The translations under genes were made by a program, and so were the position numbers. The notes beneath the pieces were generated by a model, which worked only from the letters and a program-made list of their open reading frames with translations, made no database searches and was not told the origin of the DNA. Below, piece by piece: positions 18,863 to 27,945 of a DNA stretch of 64,000 bases (within the stretch, counting starts at the first letter, position 1; each line of letters opens with the position of its first letter). Origin of the DNA: Mycobacterium sp. 155 (lineage in GTDB: Bacteria; Actinomycetota; Actinomycetes; Mycobacteriales; Mycobacteriaceae); assembly GCF_000373905.1 (NCBI RefSeq), contig NZ_KB892705.1, positions 2,623,020 through 2,687,019 of the forward strand, in the 5' to 3' direction.

Positions 18863-19340
18863 ACAACGGCACCGCCAGCCAGAACAGCGCGAACATAGAC
18901 AATGCGATAGCACCCGCGATCAACGCCACGATGGCGCCGGCGACCGCATCGAACACGATGACCGTTACGCCCACGAGTGCCGCCCCGAGCAGGATCAGTC
19001 CCGAATAGGCACACCGGTGCGCCGCCGGCACCAGCACTGTCAGCCGGTGGCGGCGGAACAAAAGCCGGTGCATCCCGACCGGTGCGATCAACAGCACAGT
19101 GGCAGCAACCGACGCACCGACTGTGGCGAGATAGACCAATCGCATCTCAGCGGTGAGAATATTGAATCGTTGCTGAAACGGCAACGTCAGCAAAAACCCC
19201 GTCAGCAGTTGGACACCGGTTTGGGTGACCCGCAGTTCCTGCAGCAGACTCGACCAATTACGGTCTAGTCGTTCGGTTTCGGTCTCCCGACGCTGCCGAG
19301 TATCCCAGCGCTGATCCCGTTCCGGATGTTCGATGTCCAT
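18825..19340 (-). CDS. DUF6328 family membrane protein
   Basis: A 171-residue protein: a charged N-terminus (DIEHPERDQRWDTRQRRETETERLDRN), then WSSLLQELRVTQTGVQLLTGFLLTLPFQQRF, which is the DUF6328 signature, and four hydrophobic segments. The function is unknown; the family is common in actinobacteria and is often seen among stress-linked genes. A SigF-like promoter lies about 80 bp upstream, overlapping a divergent one. Confidence 0.88.
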   Translation of the reverse strand: MDIEHPERDQRWDTRQRRETETERLDRNWSSLLQELRVTQTGVQLLTGFLLTLPFQQRFNILTAEMRLVYLATVGASVAATVLLIAPVGMHRLLFRRHRLTVLVPAAHRCAYSGLILLGAALVGVTVIVFDAVAGAIVALIAGAIALSMFALFWLAVPLFMRTGGLQPPAP

Positions 19341-19419
19341 GATCTCACCGGGGGTTGCCCGCGGTCGTGAGCCTCGTCGTCACGCCGCCTCCCTCATGTC
19401 TTCAGCTCTGTATCGTCGA

Positions 19420-19444
19420 GTACCCGCATGTCGCGGGGAATAAC
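19420..19444 (-). promoter_or_regulatory. SigF-like promoter for the DUF6328 gene
   Basis: Minus-strand GTTA, 15 bases, GGGTAC. One mismatch in the -35. It overlaps the divergent promoter at 19437-19463. Confidence 0.5.
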
Positions 19445-19463
19445 CACCGGAAACGCTGGGTAA
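19437..19463 (+). promoter_or_regulatory. SigF-like promoter, leaderless, for small protein at 19473
   Basis: GGAAT, 16 bases, GGGTAA, then nine bases to the ATG at 19473. Fits the GGWWT-N16-GGGTAY form described for fast-growing mycobacteria except the last base. Confidence 0.5.
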
Positions 19464-19472
19464 TCCACCTGT

Positions 19473-19682
19473 ATGACGGCTGACTGCACGGTTGAGACGA
19501 TCCTTCCCAGCGAGGTCGCCGAGGGCGACGTCATAAGAGATCCAGCGGCGAACCGCTGGTTCACCGTGAACGAAATTCAGGTGGCCTCCGGAGCGGGCAG
19601 TGGGGTGTTCAGCTTCTATGACAAGGGCCCGGACGACGCGATCACCTTTTCGGGCGACGAACCGGTGACGCGCAGGAAGTGA
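19473..19682 (+). CDS. Small hypothetical protein
   Basis: A 69-residue acidic protein (TADCTVETILPSEVAEGDVIRDPAANRWFTVNEIQ... SFYDKGPDDAITFSGDEPVTRRK). The alternating strand pattern suggests a small all-beta fold, reminiscent of SH3-like or KOW-like barrels, but I recognise no family. Good codon bias. Probably expressed from a leaderless SigF-like promoter. Confidence 0.72.
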   Translation: MTADCTVETILPSEVAEGDVIRDPAANRWFTVNEIQVASGAGSGVFSFYDKGPDDAITFSGDEPVTRRK

Positions 19683-19777
19683 TCATCTCGAGTTTGATGG
19701 CACGGTCGCGGCCGCAACCGCAGCTGCGGCGGTCAAAGCGAAACTAACACGGGCAAAACATGATTCGATCAATAGCC

Positions 19778-19802
19778 GTTTCGGTTCCACCACCTGGGGT
19801 AT
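19778..19802 (+). promoter_or_regulatory. SigF-type promoter for the frameshifted hydrolase
   Basis: GTTT, 15 bases, GGGTAT: an exact SigF consensus. The ATG at 19830 follows 27 bases later with AGGAG between. Confidence 0.72.
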
Positions 19803-19829
19803 CCCAGTCAGGGACAGGAGTTGATCGCC

Positions 19830-20865
19830 ATGAGAAAAGCCCGACGCGATGCCGGCGCCTGCAACCGTAGCCCTGTCAAGGGCACGCGACATCACCATCG
19901 CCACCGGAGCCCACAGTCGTTGGCATTGGCGGCCGGATGCCGCGTCATCGTCAAGAACGCCGTCCGGATGTGGGCACTGCAACCCGATCTGCGCTGGCCG
20001 TTCGACACGATCGATCGCCTCGCAGGGTTCGCGCCGCTACCGGCAGCTGTGTCCGTCGAGCGGATCGGTCTACCCTCGTGTCCCGCCGAGTTGATCTGCG
20101 CGGCAGGTATATCGGCGCGCCGCGCGGTGCTGTACCTGCACGGTGGGGCGTTCCTGACCTGTGGGCTCAACACCCACCGCCCCCCTTGTGACACGGTTGT
20201 CGCGCGCCGCGGACGCCGAAGTTCTCAACATCGGATATCGCATGCTGCCCAACTACGGTCCGTCAGCAGCGGTCGCCGATGCCCTCGACGGGCTCCGGTG
20301 GCTCCTGCGCCGCGGCTATCAGGACCGCGACATCGTACTGGCGGGCGATTCCGCCGGTGGTTATCTCGCGCTTGCCACCACGCTGGAACTGCTGCGGCGT
20401 GGTCACGCCCCAGCGGGCGTGACCACGATTTCGCCGTTGACCGATCTGAACCCGGAAAGCAAACTTACCCAACCTAATTCGAATCGATGCTCGATGTTCA
20501 CCGCGCACGCCATGTCGGCATTCGCCCGCTACCTCGCGACTCAGCACCGCAGCGCATTCAACCGGCACATCATCTCTCCCGTCGATGCGGAGCTGACGGA
20601 CATGCCGCCGGTCTCGATCCATGTGAGTACCGACGAGTTGCTGTTGTCCGACGCCGAGCTGATGTACCAGCGCATGAACGATGCCGGAGCGACGTGCGAT
20701 CTACACCTGTGGGACGGACAAATCCACGATTTTCCGCTGGCAGCTGACATCCTGCCAGAGGGACGGCGGGCCATCCGCTACATCGGTGAGTTCATCAGGC
20801 AGGTCACCCCGGTCTCAGACGAGGATGCCGTCGCCCGCGACTACGCCAGAGCTGCCTCTCTCTGA
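19830..20865 (+). pseudogene. Alpha/beta-hydrolase-3 (HSL-type) esterase, frameshifted
   Basis: Two overlapping frames together make one hormone-sensitive-lipase-type esterase. The first carries the oxyanion motif YLHGGAFLTCGLNTHR; the second continues LVTRLSRAADAEVLNIGYRMLP, the nucleophile elbow GDSAGGYLAL and the late DELLLSDAELMYQRM and IHDFPLAA acid/His regions. The shift falls in a run of six C at 20180-20185; five C would restore the frame. The N-terminal stretch 19849-19920 also reads more naturally in a third frame, hinting at a second indel. The SigF promoter and ribosome site are intact, so inactivation is recent or a sequencing error. Confidence 0.8.
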
Positions 20866-20898
20866 CGGGCCCACGCTTTGACCCAAGGCATCTGCGGT

Positions 20899-20923
20899 GT
20901 TTGCGTGTGGGGACCTCGGGTAC
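20899..20923 (+). promoter_or_regulatory. SigF-type promoter for katE
   Basis: GTTT, 15 bases, GGGTAC, with the GTG start of the catalase 36 bases downstream and GAGAGGA between. Exact match to GTTT-N15-GGGTAY. Confidence 0.72.
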
Positions 20924-20959
20924 CCACGGGCCAAGCGTCCCCGCAATGAGAGGAATACG

Positions 20960-23068
20960 GTGAACAACACCCCGAACCCGAAGCAGCAGCAACTCGACAA
21001 TGCGCGCGTGGACAGTGCCACGGCGTACTTGACGACCCAACAGGGTGTGCGCGTCGACCATACCGACGACGCGCTCACCGCCGGTGAGCGCGGCCCAACT
21101 CTCCTGGAGGATTTCCACGCCAGGGAGAAGGTGACCCACTTCGATCACGAGCGGATTCCCGAACGCGTGGTACACGCCAGAGGTGCAGGCGCCTATGGCT
21201 ATTTCGAGCCCTATGACGATGGGCTGGCAGACTTCACCGCGGCAAAGTTCTTGACCACCCCCGGCCTTCGGACGCCCGTCTTCGTCCGGTTCTCCACGGT
21301 CGCCGGCTCCCGCGGCTCAGCGGACACCGTCCGCGATGTGCGTGGCTTCGCCACGAAGTTCTATACCGGACAAGGCAACTACGACCTTGTCGGCAACAAC
21401 TTCCCGGTCTTCTTCATCCAGGACGGCATCAAGTTCCCCGACTTCGTCCACGCCGTCAAACCCGAGCCGCACAACGAGATCCCGCAAGCAGCATCGGCAC
21501 ACAACACCCTGTGGGACTTCGTCTCGCTGCAACCGGAAACGCTGCACGCCATCATGTGGCTGATGTCCGATCGCGCGCTGCCCCGCAGCTACCGCATGAT
21601 GCAGGGGTTCGGCGTGCACACGTTCCGGCTCGTAAATGCATCGGGCCAAGGCATTTTCGTCAAATTCCATTGGAAGCCGCTACTCGGGGTGCATTCGCTC
21701 ATCTGGGACGAATGCCAGCAGATCGCCGGAAAGGACCCCGACTTCAACCGCCGCGACCTGTGGGAGGCGATCGAATCCGGCCACTATCCGGAGTGGGAGC
21801 TCGGGGTACAGCTCATCGCCGAGGCCGACGAGTTCGCATTTCCGTTCGACCTGCTCGACGCGACCAAGATCGTCCCTGAGGAACGTGTCCCGGTGCTCCC
21901 GGTGGGACGGATGGTGCTCGACCGCAACCCGGACAACTTCTTCGCCGAGACCGAGCAGGTGGCGTTCCACACCGCCAACGTCGTGCCGGGCATCGATTTC
22001 ACGAACGATCCGTTGCTGCAGTTCCGCAACTTCTCCTACCTCGACACTCAGCTCATTCGGTTGGGCGGCCCCAACTTCGCCCAGCTGCCCGTCAACCGCC
22101 CCGTCGCCGACGTTCGCAACAACCAGCGCGACGGCTATGGTCAGCAGACGATCGCGCAGGGACCGTCGAGCTACTACAAGAACACCCTCGGCGGTGGGTG
22201 TCCCGCTATTGCCGACGACGACGTCTTCCGTCATTACACCGAACGCGTCGACGGGCACAAGATCCGCCAACGTGCGGAGAGCTTCAAAGACTATTTCGGC
22301 CAGCCACGGATGTTCTGGGACAGCATGTCTCCGGTAGAGGCCGAGCATATTGTCGCCGCGTTCGCCTTCGAGCTGGGAAAAGTCGGACCCGCCACCGGAA
22401 TTCGCCCACGAGTCATCGAACAGCTCAACATGGTCGACCACGACCTCGCAGAACGGGTGGCCACAAAGCTCGGGCTTACGGCGCCCGCCGCAGTTCCCGT
22501 CGAGGACCGGCAGCCGCCGTCCCCTGCCCTATCTCAGCTCACGGCCGCACCCCACACGATCGACACGCGACGCATCGCCGTCCTGGTGGCCGGCGGAGTC
22601 GATGCGCGTGGGACCGAGCGGGCAACGGCGGCGCTGCACCGACTCGGCGCCACAGTGGACATGATCAGCACGGTGGGCGGCGGCGTCGTGCGGGGCGACA
22701 CCGGCGACGAACTCGTCGTGGATCTGGGCATCAATACCACCTCTTCAGCTCTGTACGACGCGGTACTGGTGCCCGGCGGAGCCGAATCAGTCGGGCAGCT
22801 CACAGAAGACGGATCGATGGTCCATTTCGTGAGCGAGGCATATAAGCACCTGAAGCCCATCGCGGCATTCGGCGCAGGCATCGATGTGCTGCAGGCCGCC
22901 GGCATCAGAACCCGGCTGGAGAATGGCTCCGCTGACGTCGCAGATACCGGCGTGGTCACGTCGAGCAGCGGCGCTGACGACCTCGACGACACTTTCATCG
23001 GAGCTTTCGTCGGAGCTATCGAACGACATCGGATATGGGACCGGGCGACCGACACAATTCCCGCCTGA
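20960..23068 (+). CDS. katE: Large-subunit monofunctional catalase (HPII type)
   Basis: A 702-residue clade-2 catalase that breaks down hydrogen peroxide. Visible: the distal His segment [63 protein letters not shown], and the heme-ligand Tyr in [18 protein letters not shown]. The extra C-terminal 150 residues ([23 protein letters not shown]... [13 protein letters not shown]... [17 protein letters not shown]) are the flavodoxin/GATase1-like domain of large catalases. The GTG start has GAGAGGA upstream. It has its own SigF promoter, which fits oxidative stress control. Confidence 0.96.
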   Translation: MNNTPNPKQQQLDNARVDSATAYLTTQQGVRVDHTDDALTAGERGPTLLEDFHAREKVTHFDHERIPERVVHARGAGAYGYFEPYDDGLADFTAAKFLTTPGLRTPVFVRFSTVAGSRGSADTVRDVRGFATKFYTGQGNYDLVGNNFPVFFIQDGIKFPDFVHAVKPEPHNEIPQAASAHNTLWDFVSLQPETLHAIMWLMSDRALPRSYRMMQGFGVHTFRLVNASGQGIFVKFHWKPLLGVHSLIWDECQQIAGKDPDFNRRDLWEAIESGHYPEWELGVQLIAEADEFAFPFDLLDATKIVPEERVPVLPVGRMVLDRNPDNFFAETEQVAFHTANVVPGIDFTNDPLLQFRNFSYLDTQLIRLGGPNFAQLPVNRPVADVRNNQRDGYGQQTIAQGPSSYYKNTLGGGCPAIADDDVFRHYTERVDGHKIRQRAESFKDYFGQPRMFWDSMSPVEAEHIVAAFAFELGKVGPATGIRPRVIEQLNMVDHDLAERVATKLGLTAPAAVPVEDRQPPSPALSQLTAAPHTIDTRRIAVLVAGGVDARGTERATAALHRLGATVDMISTVGGGVVRGDTGDELVVDLGINTTSSALYDAVLVPGGAESVGQLTEDGSMVHFVSEAYKHLKPIAAFGAGIDVLQAAGIRTRLENGSADVADTGVVTSSSGADDLDDTFIGAFVGAIERHRIWDRATDTIPA

Positions 23069-23304
23069 CAATCCGTCGTAAGTCTTCGATCGACACCGCG
23101 GCAGCCGCCCGGCCATGAGAGATCCCTTAAGACGATTGTCCCTACCGCCCAAGCAACGTAGAGTCATATTCAGGTTGAGTTCACAGCCGCACACGCGCGT
23201 CGGCGCGCAGGGCTATGCAAGACTCCCTGTGCCCATTGCTTTGAAAAACCAGAGCTCGTTTGCGTGCCATACAAGAATCGACTATTTCGATTGATGGAGG
23301 CAAC
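23069..23304. other. Intergenic region katE to STAS gene
   Basis: 236 bp with no gene and no SigF-type pair found. A GTTT at about 23267 has no matching -10. Confidence 0.4.
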
Positions 23305-23763
23305 GTGTCTGTTGTCAACGTGCCGCTTACTGCCGGAAAGCAGTACAGCCTCCGCGGTGATCAAGCCGCAGGCTTCAGCACTCACTGGGTTGGGTCGGGT
23401 ACTGCAGTGGTGACCGTGTACGGCGAACTCGACGCCGCCAACGCGCGCCAATTCGCCGAGTACACGGTGGGCCATATCAGCCATAGCAAAGAGCTCATCC
23501 TCGATCTCATGGCCGTCGGGTTTTTCTCGGTTTCCTGCTTCCCGGCGCTGCACAACCTGAACATGCGCTGCGGACGCGAAGGTGTCGGCTGGGTACTGAT
23601 ACCCAGCACCGCCGTTGCCCGAGTGCTCCGGGTTTGCGACCTCGGTGGGCAGCTGCCCACCGAGGCGACCGTCGCAACGGCATTGTCGGCGCTACGAGGC
23701 AGGCGGACCATCGGTTCGAACACCGCCGCGGAAGCTCCAGCAGATGCCTTCTTTGCCGTGTGA
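23305..23763 (+). CDS. STAS-domain protein (anti-anti-sigma-like)
   Basis: A 152-residue protein with one STAS domain: WVGSGTAVVTVYGELDAANARQFAEYTVGHI (strand-helix), ELILDLMAVGFFSVSCFPALHNLN, and a C-terminal helix. In RsbV-like proteins a Ser at the start of this second helix is phosphorylated by RsbW-type kinases; S75 or S77 could fill that place. The GTG start is set by GGAGG four bases upstream. Lying in the SigF island, it is a candidate partner of RsbW, an inference from context. Confidence 0.85.
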   Translation: MSVVNVPLTAGKQYSLRGDQAAGFSTHWVGSGTAVVTVYGELDAANARQFAEYTVGHISHSKELILDLMAVGFFSVSCFPALHNLNMRCGREGVGWVLIPSTAVARVLRVCDLGGQLPTEATVATALSALRGRRTIGSNTAAEAPADAFFAV

Positions 23764-23841
23764 CGAGCCGGCGCTCGGTCGGCTCGTGCTCGAATACGCC
23801 TCCACCGCAGCGGAATCTGCGGCCGCGGCCTTCGCCAGCCG

Positions 23842-24489
23842 TCACCTGTCGTTCTGCGGGTCCGCGGCGTCAGATGACCGGATGAACACCAGGAGGCGCT
23901 GGGACGGATCGTCGAGCATCAGCACTATCTGATCGATCTCGATGTCACCGTCGCGCGGATCCCGGAACGGGATCTTGAGCTGTTCGCGCGGCTGCGCCAC
24001 GGTGAACCGGTGCCAGCGCGCCCGGAACGCCGCGTTGCGCTCCACGAGCTCCTGCATCGGGTCGACGTGCGCGCCGTCGGCGAGCGCATCGGTCGCGGTG
24101 GAGCGCAGCACCCCGACTACCACGTCCTGCATGGCACCGAGGTCGCGGAACCGGCTCTGGAAAAGAGCGTTGTCGAACAGTAGATCCGCGTAGGTACGCC
24201 GCTGCGCCGGTATCTCGGCGAAGTCGACGAACATCCGTATGGCGGCGTCGTTCCAGGCCAGGATCGAGGTCCGCGGACCGACCACCAGAGCAGGCAGGTC
24301 ACCGAACCTGACCAGCAGGCGGCGGATCTGTTCGGGAACCCCTGATCCCGTCGAGGCCGCTGTCATACGCAACCTGGGTCCCGCCAGGAGCTGCCGCGCG
24401 TACCGAGCCTGGTCTTCATCGAGCAGCAGCGCCGTGATCAGCTGGTCGAGCACCTCCCTGCTCGGTGGTACCCGGCCCTGCTCGATGAC
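23842..24489 (-). pseudogene. XRE/MmyB-type regulator, 5'-truncated
   Basis: The frame encodes the C-terminal MmyB-like ligand-binding domain (LVVGPRTSILAWNDAAIRMFVDFAEIPAQRRTYADLLFDNALFQSRFRDL... FRARWHRFTVAQPREQLKIPFRDP) preceded by only the tail of the XRE helix-turn-helix (IEQGRVPPSREVLDQLITALLLDEDQARYARQLL). The first roughly 60 residues of DNA-binding domain are absent; the frame runs straight into an unrelated gene fragment at about 24490. Translation from GTG 24453 would give a protein with no HTH. Called a deletion remnant. Confidence 0.8.
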
Positions 24490-24933
24490 TGGGGTGCCGG
24501 GACCGCTGGTGGACTACCCGTTCGACACCACCCGCAACGCCGTGCACGTGGTGTTCAACGGGATCCTCACTCGGTACCCGAACGTCAAGATCATCCTGTC
24601 TCACGCCGGCGGCTTCGTGCCCTATGCGGCACTGCGCTTCTGCCTGCTGCAGCCGGCGCTGCAGCCCAAGGGGCCGACCGCGGACGAACTGCTAGCGCAG
24701 TTCAAGCTCTTCTACTGGGACACCGCGCTTTCCTCCGGCAAGTACACGTTCGCCACCCTCAGCGAGTTCGCAGACCCCGAGCGCATCCTGTTCGGCAGCG
24801 ACTACCCATATGCCTCGCCCGCTGTGTCGGCTGAGTTCACCCGGATCCTCGACGAGGAGACCGGCCTCACCGCCGAGCAGGCCACCGCGATCAACTCCGG
24901 CAACGCAAGAAGCTTTTCCCCCGCTTCCAGTGA
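24490..24933 (+). pseudogene. Amidohydrolase (PF04909 type), C-terminal fragment
   Basis: The frame begins abruptly with GVPGPLVDYPFDTTRNAVHVVFNGILTRYPNVKIILSHAGGFVPYAALRF and includes LFYWDTALSS... DPERILFGSDYPYASPAV, the second half of a metal-dependent amidohydrolase (ACMSD-like). There is no start codon context and the N-terminal metal-binding half is missing. Near the end (24905-24922) extra bases in GCAAGAAGC and a C-run shift the frame away from the expected terminus at the TGA 24931. It abuts head-to-head with the truncated regulator. Confidence 0.82.
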
Positions 24934-24971
24934 GCGGGCGCCGCATCTCGTTGTCTTCGGCGACCAATCCT

Positions 24972-26207
24972 TCATTGGACAGCGCTCCGAGCGGTGACAC
25001 CAGACATTGTCGGTGGTACGTAGACCGCAGGGCCTATTCGGTCGTAGACCCGCAGGGTGTCGGCGGCGATCCGGTCCCACGAGTAACGTGATCGCGCCCG
25101 GTCCCGGCCCGCAGCGCCGAGACTGCGACGCAGGAAGTCGTCGCGCAGCAGGCTAAAGATCGTGTCGGCCAACAGATCCGCTCGCTTCGGCGGGACAAGC
25201 CGGCCCGTAACATCGTGCACAACCGTATCGAGCATTCCACCGACAGCCGAGGCGACGACCGGGACACCACACGCCATCGCTTCCAGCGCCACGATACCGA
25301 AAGGCTCGTACCACGGCGTGCACGCGACGATATCGGCCGACCGCAACACGGCCGGCATGTCGGCGTGGGCCACCGATCCGCGAAGCTTGACCCGACTGGC
25401 GACACCGAGCTCTCGAGCCAATGCCCGCAACCTGCGTGCCTCGGGGTCGGCTTTGAGCCCGGCCCGGTCGGGACCGCCCACGATCACCAGTTCCGTGTCG
25501 GGAAGACTGGGCAACGCCCGGATCACGAGGTCAAAACCCTTGCGCGGCACAAATCTACCGACGCTGACGATGCGATGCGGCGCGCCACGGCGTGACTTCG
25601 GCCCTTGGGGGGTGAACAGTTCCAGATCCACGCCGCAGGGCACCACCGAGGTCCTGGACCGCGACCGGCCCACTCGCATGAGCTCGAACACCTCATCCGT
25701 GCACGTCGCTGTCACCCAGGTCGCTCCACGCGCCACCATGGCCTCGAGCTTGAGCCGTTCAGGTGGGCTGGTGTCCAGCGCGCCCTGATTCCTGCGCTTG
25801 ACCACTCCGAGAGCGTGGAATGTCTGCACCGCAGGAAGATTCAAATGCCGGGCAGCCAACTGGCTGGCGACTCCCGACATCCAGAAATGTGCGTGCACGA
25901 CGTCTGGCCGGTCGACCGCCCAGGCGCGGTCGAGAAATCTTGCGAATTCGCCCATGTATTGCAGTAATTCGTCCTTGGGAACGTGTTCTGCCGGACCGGC
26001 AGGGACGTGTACGACGGTGTACCTGTGCGGTGTTGTCATTCGTTCCGGCAGGTTCGGGTCGTCTCGTCGGGTGTAGACGACCACCTGATGACCTTGTCGA
26101 CTCAAGGCCGCGGAAAGCCCGGCCACGTGGACGTTCTGGCCGCCGGCATCGGCTCCTCCGAGTGCCGCCAGCGGACTGGCGTGCTCGGAGACCATTGCGA
26201 TTTTCAT
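24972..26207 (-). CDS. GT4-family glycosyltransferase
   Basis: A 411-residue GT-B enzyme of the MshA/sucrose-synthase-like GT4 group. The N-domain has HASPLAALGGADAGGQNVHVAGLSAALSRQGHQVVVYTRRDD, the DVVHAHFWMSGVA acceptor region; the C-domain has VSVGRFVPRKGFDLVIRAL and the nucleotide-sugar E-x7-E motif EPFGIVALEAMACGVPVVAS. The acceptor is unknown. The ATG is fixed by GAGGAGG five bases upstream. Codon use is ordinary for the genome. Confidence 0.93.
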   Translation of the reverse strand: MKIAMVSEHASPLAALGGADAGGQNVHVAGLSAALSRQGHQVVVYTRRDDPNLPERMTTPHRYTVVHVPAGPAEHVPKDELLQYMGEFARFLDRAWAVDRPDVVHAHFWMSGVASQLAARHLNLPAVQTFHALGVVKRRNQGALDTSPPERLKLEAMVARGATWVTATCTDEVFELMRVGRSRSRTSVVPCGVDLELFTPQGPKSRRGAPHRIVSVGRFVPRKGFDLVIRALPSLPDTELVIVGGPDRAGLKADPEARRLRALARELGVASRVKLRGSVAHADMPAVLRSADIVACTPWYEPFGIVALEAMACGVPVVASAVGGMLDTVVHDVTGRLVPPKRADLLADTIFSLLRDDFLRRSLGAAGRDRARSRYSWDRIAADTLRVYDRIGPAVYVPPTMSGVTARSAVQ

Positions 26208-26420
26208 TCAATCCTCCTCAGGGAACTCACCGGCAGCACTCGGCGATGACGCGGTGTCCTGATCCCTGAGTGTGTCTGTCGAAATTTATTCTGCGCCTGG
26301 CCAACTGCGGCCAAGCAAGCCTCTGCCGTCCACATCCTTGGCGTCGTTGACCGGTAACAGATAGCGGTGCGGGCGGAAATACCCGGTCAACCAACTCTTA
26401 ATCGCGCGAAAGGCTTTGGC
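26208..26420. other. Intergenic region
   Basis: 213 bp between the glycosyltransferase start and the second usfY-like stop. No gene or SigF box was recognised. Confidence 0.4.
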
Positions 26421-26732
26421 CTAGCCACTCTCCGGTCCATCGCCCGCACCGAGGCGGTGGGCATTCCATTGACGTTCGTTGCGGCGCACCCGCCGATGCT
26501 CGAGGCCGAACCACGATCCGCTGGCCACGAACAAGACGGCGGTGATCACAGCCAACCACGTGCCGATATCGCCGTGCGAGGTTCCGAATGCCGCCAGGCA
26601 CGCGAAGAATGACACCACGGCCACAAAAAGCAAGACCAATGCCGGCATGTTGGCCGTGTCTTTCATCGTCTCGCCGGCGTGCGGTCGGGTCGTACGGGCA
26701 TGATCCACAGGGTCCTTGGCGGTGTCCCCCAT
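26421..26732 (-). CDS. UsfY-like small membrane protein (copy 2)
   Basis: A 103-residue paralog of the protein at 8408. It begins MGDTAKDPVDHARTTRPHAGET, close to my memory of M. tuberculosis UsfY, has two hydrophobic segments (MPALVLLFVAVVSFFACLAAF, WLAVITAVLFVASGSWFGLEH) and a basic tail HRRVRRNERQWNAHR. AGAGGAG lies upstream of the ATG. No clear SigF box is seen in the 150 bp upstream, which overlap the divergent iron-enzyme promoter region. Function unknown. Confidence 0.87.
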   Translation of the reverse strand: MGDTAKDPVDHARTTRPHAGETMKDTANMPALVLLFVAVVSFFACLAAFGTSHGDIGTWLAVITAVLFVASGSWFGLEHRRVRRNERQWNAHRLGAGDGPESG

Positions 26733-26887
26733 CACTGCTCCTCTCGCTCGTCGGTCGGCGGATGCCGATCCGCCGACCATCCACGCTGGCGTTTTCCCGG
26801 GATCCGGCAGGTTCAAACGCAGCACTGTCCGATTTGCCCTTTTCTGCCATCGGGTAGCCCTTCCTGCGAGCAGTAGCCGCCATAGAT

Positions 26888-26913
26888 GTTTTGCAGTGAC
26901 TCGGGCCGGGAAT
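26888..26913 (+). promoter_or_regulatory. SigF-like promoter for iron-containing redox enzyme
   Basis: GTTT, 16 bases, GGGAAT; the -10 differs from GGGTAT at one base. The ATG at 26926 follows 12 bases later, so the leader is very short. Confidence 0.5.
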
Positions 26914-26925
26914 ACCCCCGCCGAT

Positions 26926-27945
26926 ATGACCACTTTCCCGATTTGCGCGCAGCCCAAGCTGCCCGACGCCCGCGGACCTGTTTCAGCCGTGGTCATCGAA
27001 TTACTTAACCTTTGCGCTCCCCACACCCACCTCGAGCCGGTCGAAGCACGATTGCGCGACTCCGACCCGTTGGGTATTGACCTGCAACTGGCGTTATACG
27101 TGTGTTACGAACTGCACTACCGAGGTTTCGCCGAGGCCGACCCGGACTGGGAATGGAACGCCGGTCTGCTGCACCTTCGTTCACGATTGGAACGCGCGTT
27201 CCTCGCGGCGCTTCGTCGCGAGGTCGGCACGGTGGAACCGGAGGCAACCCCGGAAACTGAGATGGGCCGATTGTCTACCGAACCGGCCGATGGCACCGGC
27301 CCCAGCTACCATCTACGCGATCACGGCACGTGGCAGCAGATGCGCGAGTACTTCGCGCACCGGTCGGTGTACCACCTGAAGGAGGGCGACCCGCACGCCT
27401 GGTTGATTCCCAGACTCGCCGGGCAGGCGAAGGCCTCGTTCGTCGCCATCGAGTTCGACGAGTTCGGTGCCGGCTCGGGAAGCCAAGTGCATCAACAGTT
27501 GTTCGCTGACCTGATGCTGGCCGCCGGACTCGACAACAGCTATCTCGGGTATATCGGTGCCGTACCCGCGGAATCCTTGCTCACGGTCAATCTGATGTCG
27601 CTGTTCGGACTGCACCGTCGCCTTCGCGGCGCAGCGGTAGGACATTTCGCAGCGACGGAGATCACCTCCTCTCCTGGCTCACAGCGGATGGTCGCCGCGC
27701 TGCAGCGGATGTCGGCGCCGACGGCATGCGTCAAGTTCTACCGCGAGCATGTCGAGGCGGATGCGGTCCACGAACAGGTGGTCCGGACCGAGGTGATCAA
27801 CAGTCTGCTGTCTGCCGAGCCCGCTTTGGCCGCTGACGTGGTGTTCGGTATCCGCGCCTGGGAAGTCGTGGAAAACCGACTCGCCGACTGGATGATGAAA
27901 TGCTGGAAATCCGAGCGCAGCTCGTTACTTCGCCCGCTTGACTGA
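26926..27945 (+). CDS. Iron-containing redox enzyme (heme-oxygenase-like diiron fold)
   Basis: A 339-residue helical protein of the heme-oxygenase-like iron-containing redox enzyme group. The metal-site helices are visible in FVAIEFDEFGAGSGSQVHQQLFADLMLAAGL (Glu, Glu, His ligands) and in KFYREHVEADAVHEQVVRTEVINSLL (His, His, Glu), typical of diiron oxygenases/oxidases of this fold. The substrate is not predictable. ATG 26926 follows the SigF-like promoter closely. Its 3' end overlaps the convergent CDGSH gene by 21 bp. Confidence 0.88.
   Translation: MTTFPICAQPKLPDARGPVSAVVIELLNLCAPHTHLEPVEARLRDSDPLGIDLQLALYVCYELHYRGFAEADPDWEWNAGLLHLRSRLERAFLAALRREVGTVEPEATPETEMGRLSTEPADGTGPSYHLRDHGTWQQMREYFAHRSVYHLKEGDPHAWLIPRLAGQAKASFVAIEFDEFGAGSGSQVHQQLFADLMLAAGLDNSYLGYIGAVPAESLLTVNLMSLFGLHRRLRGAAVGHFAATEITSSPGSQRMVAALQRMSAPTACVKFYREHVEADAVHEQVVRTEVINSLLSAEPALAADVVFGIRAWEVVENRLADWMMKCWKSERSSLLRPLD

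Noticed and set aside
23842..24453. Intact transcriptional regulator gene starting at 24453
   Set aside because: The frame lacks the helix-turn-helix and runs without a break upstream into amidohydrolase sequence; it is better described as a truncated remnant.
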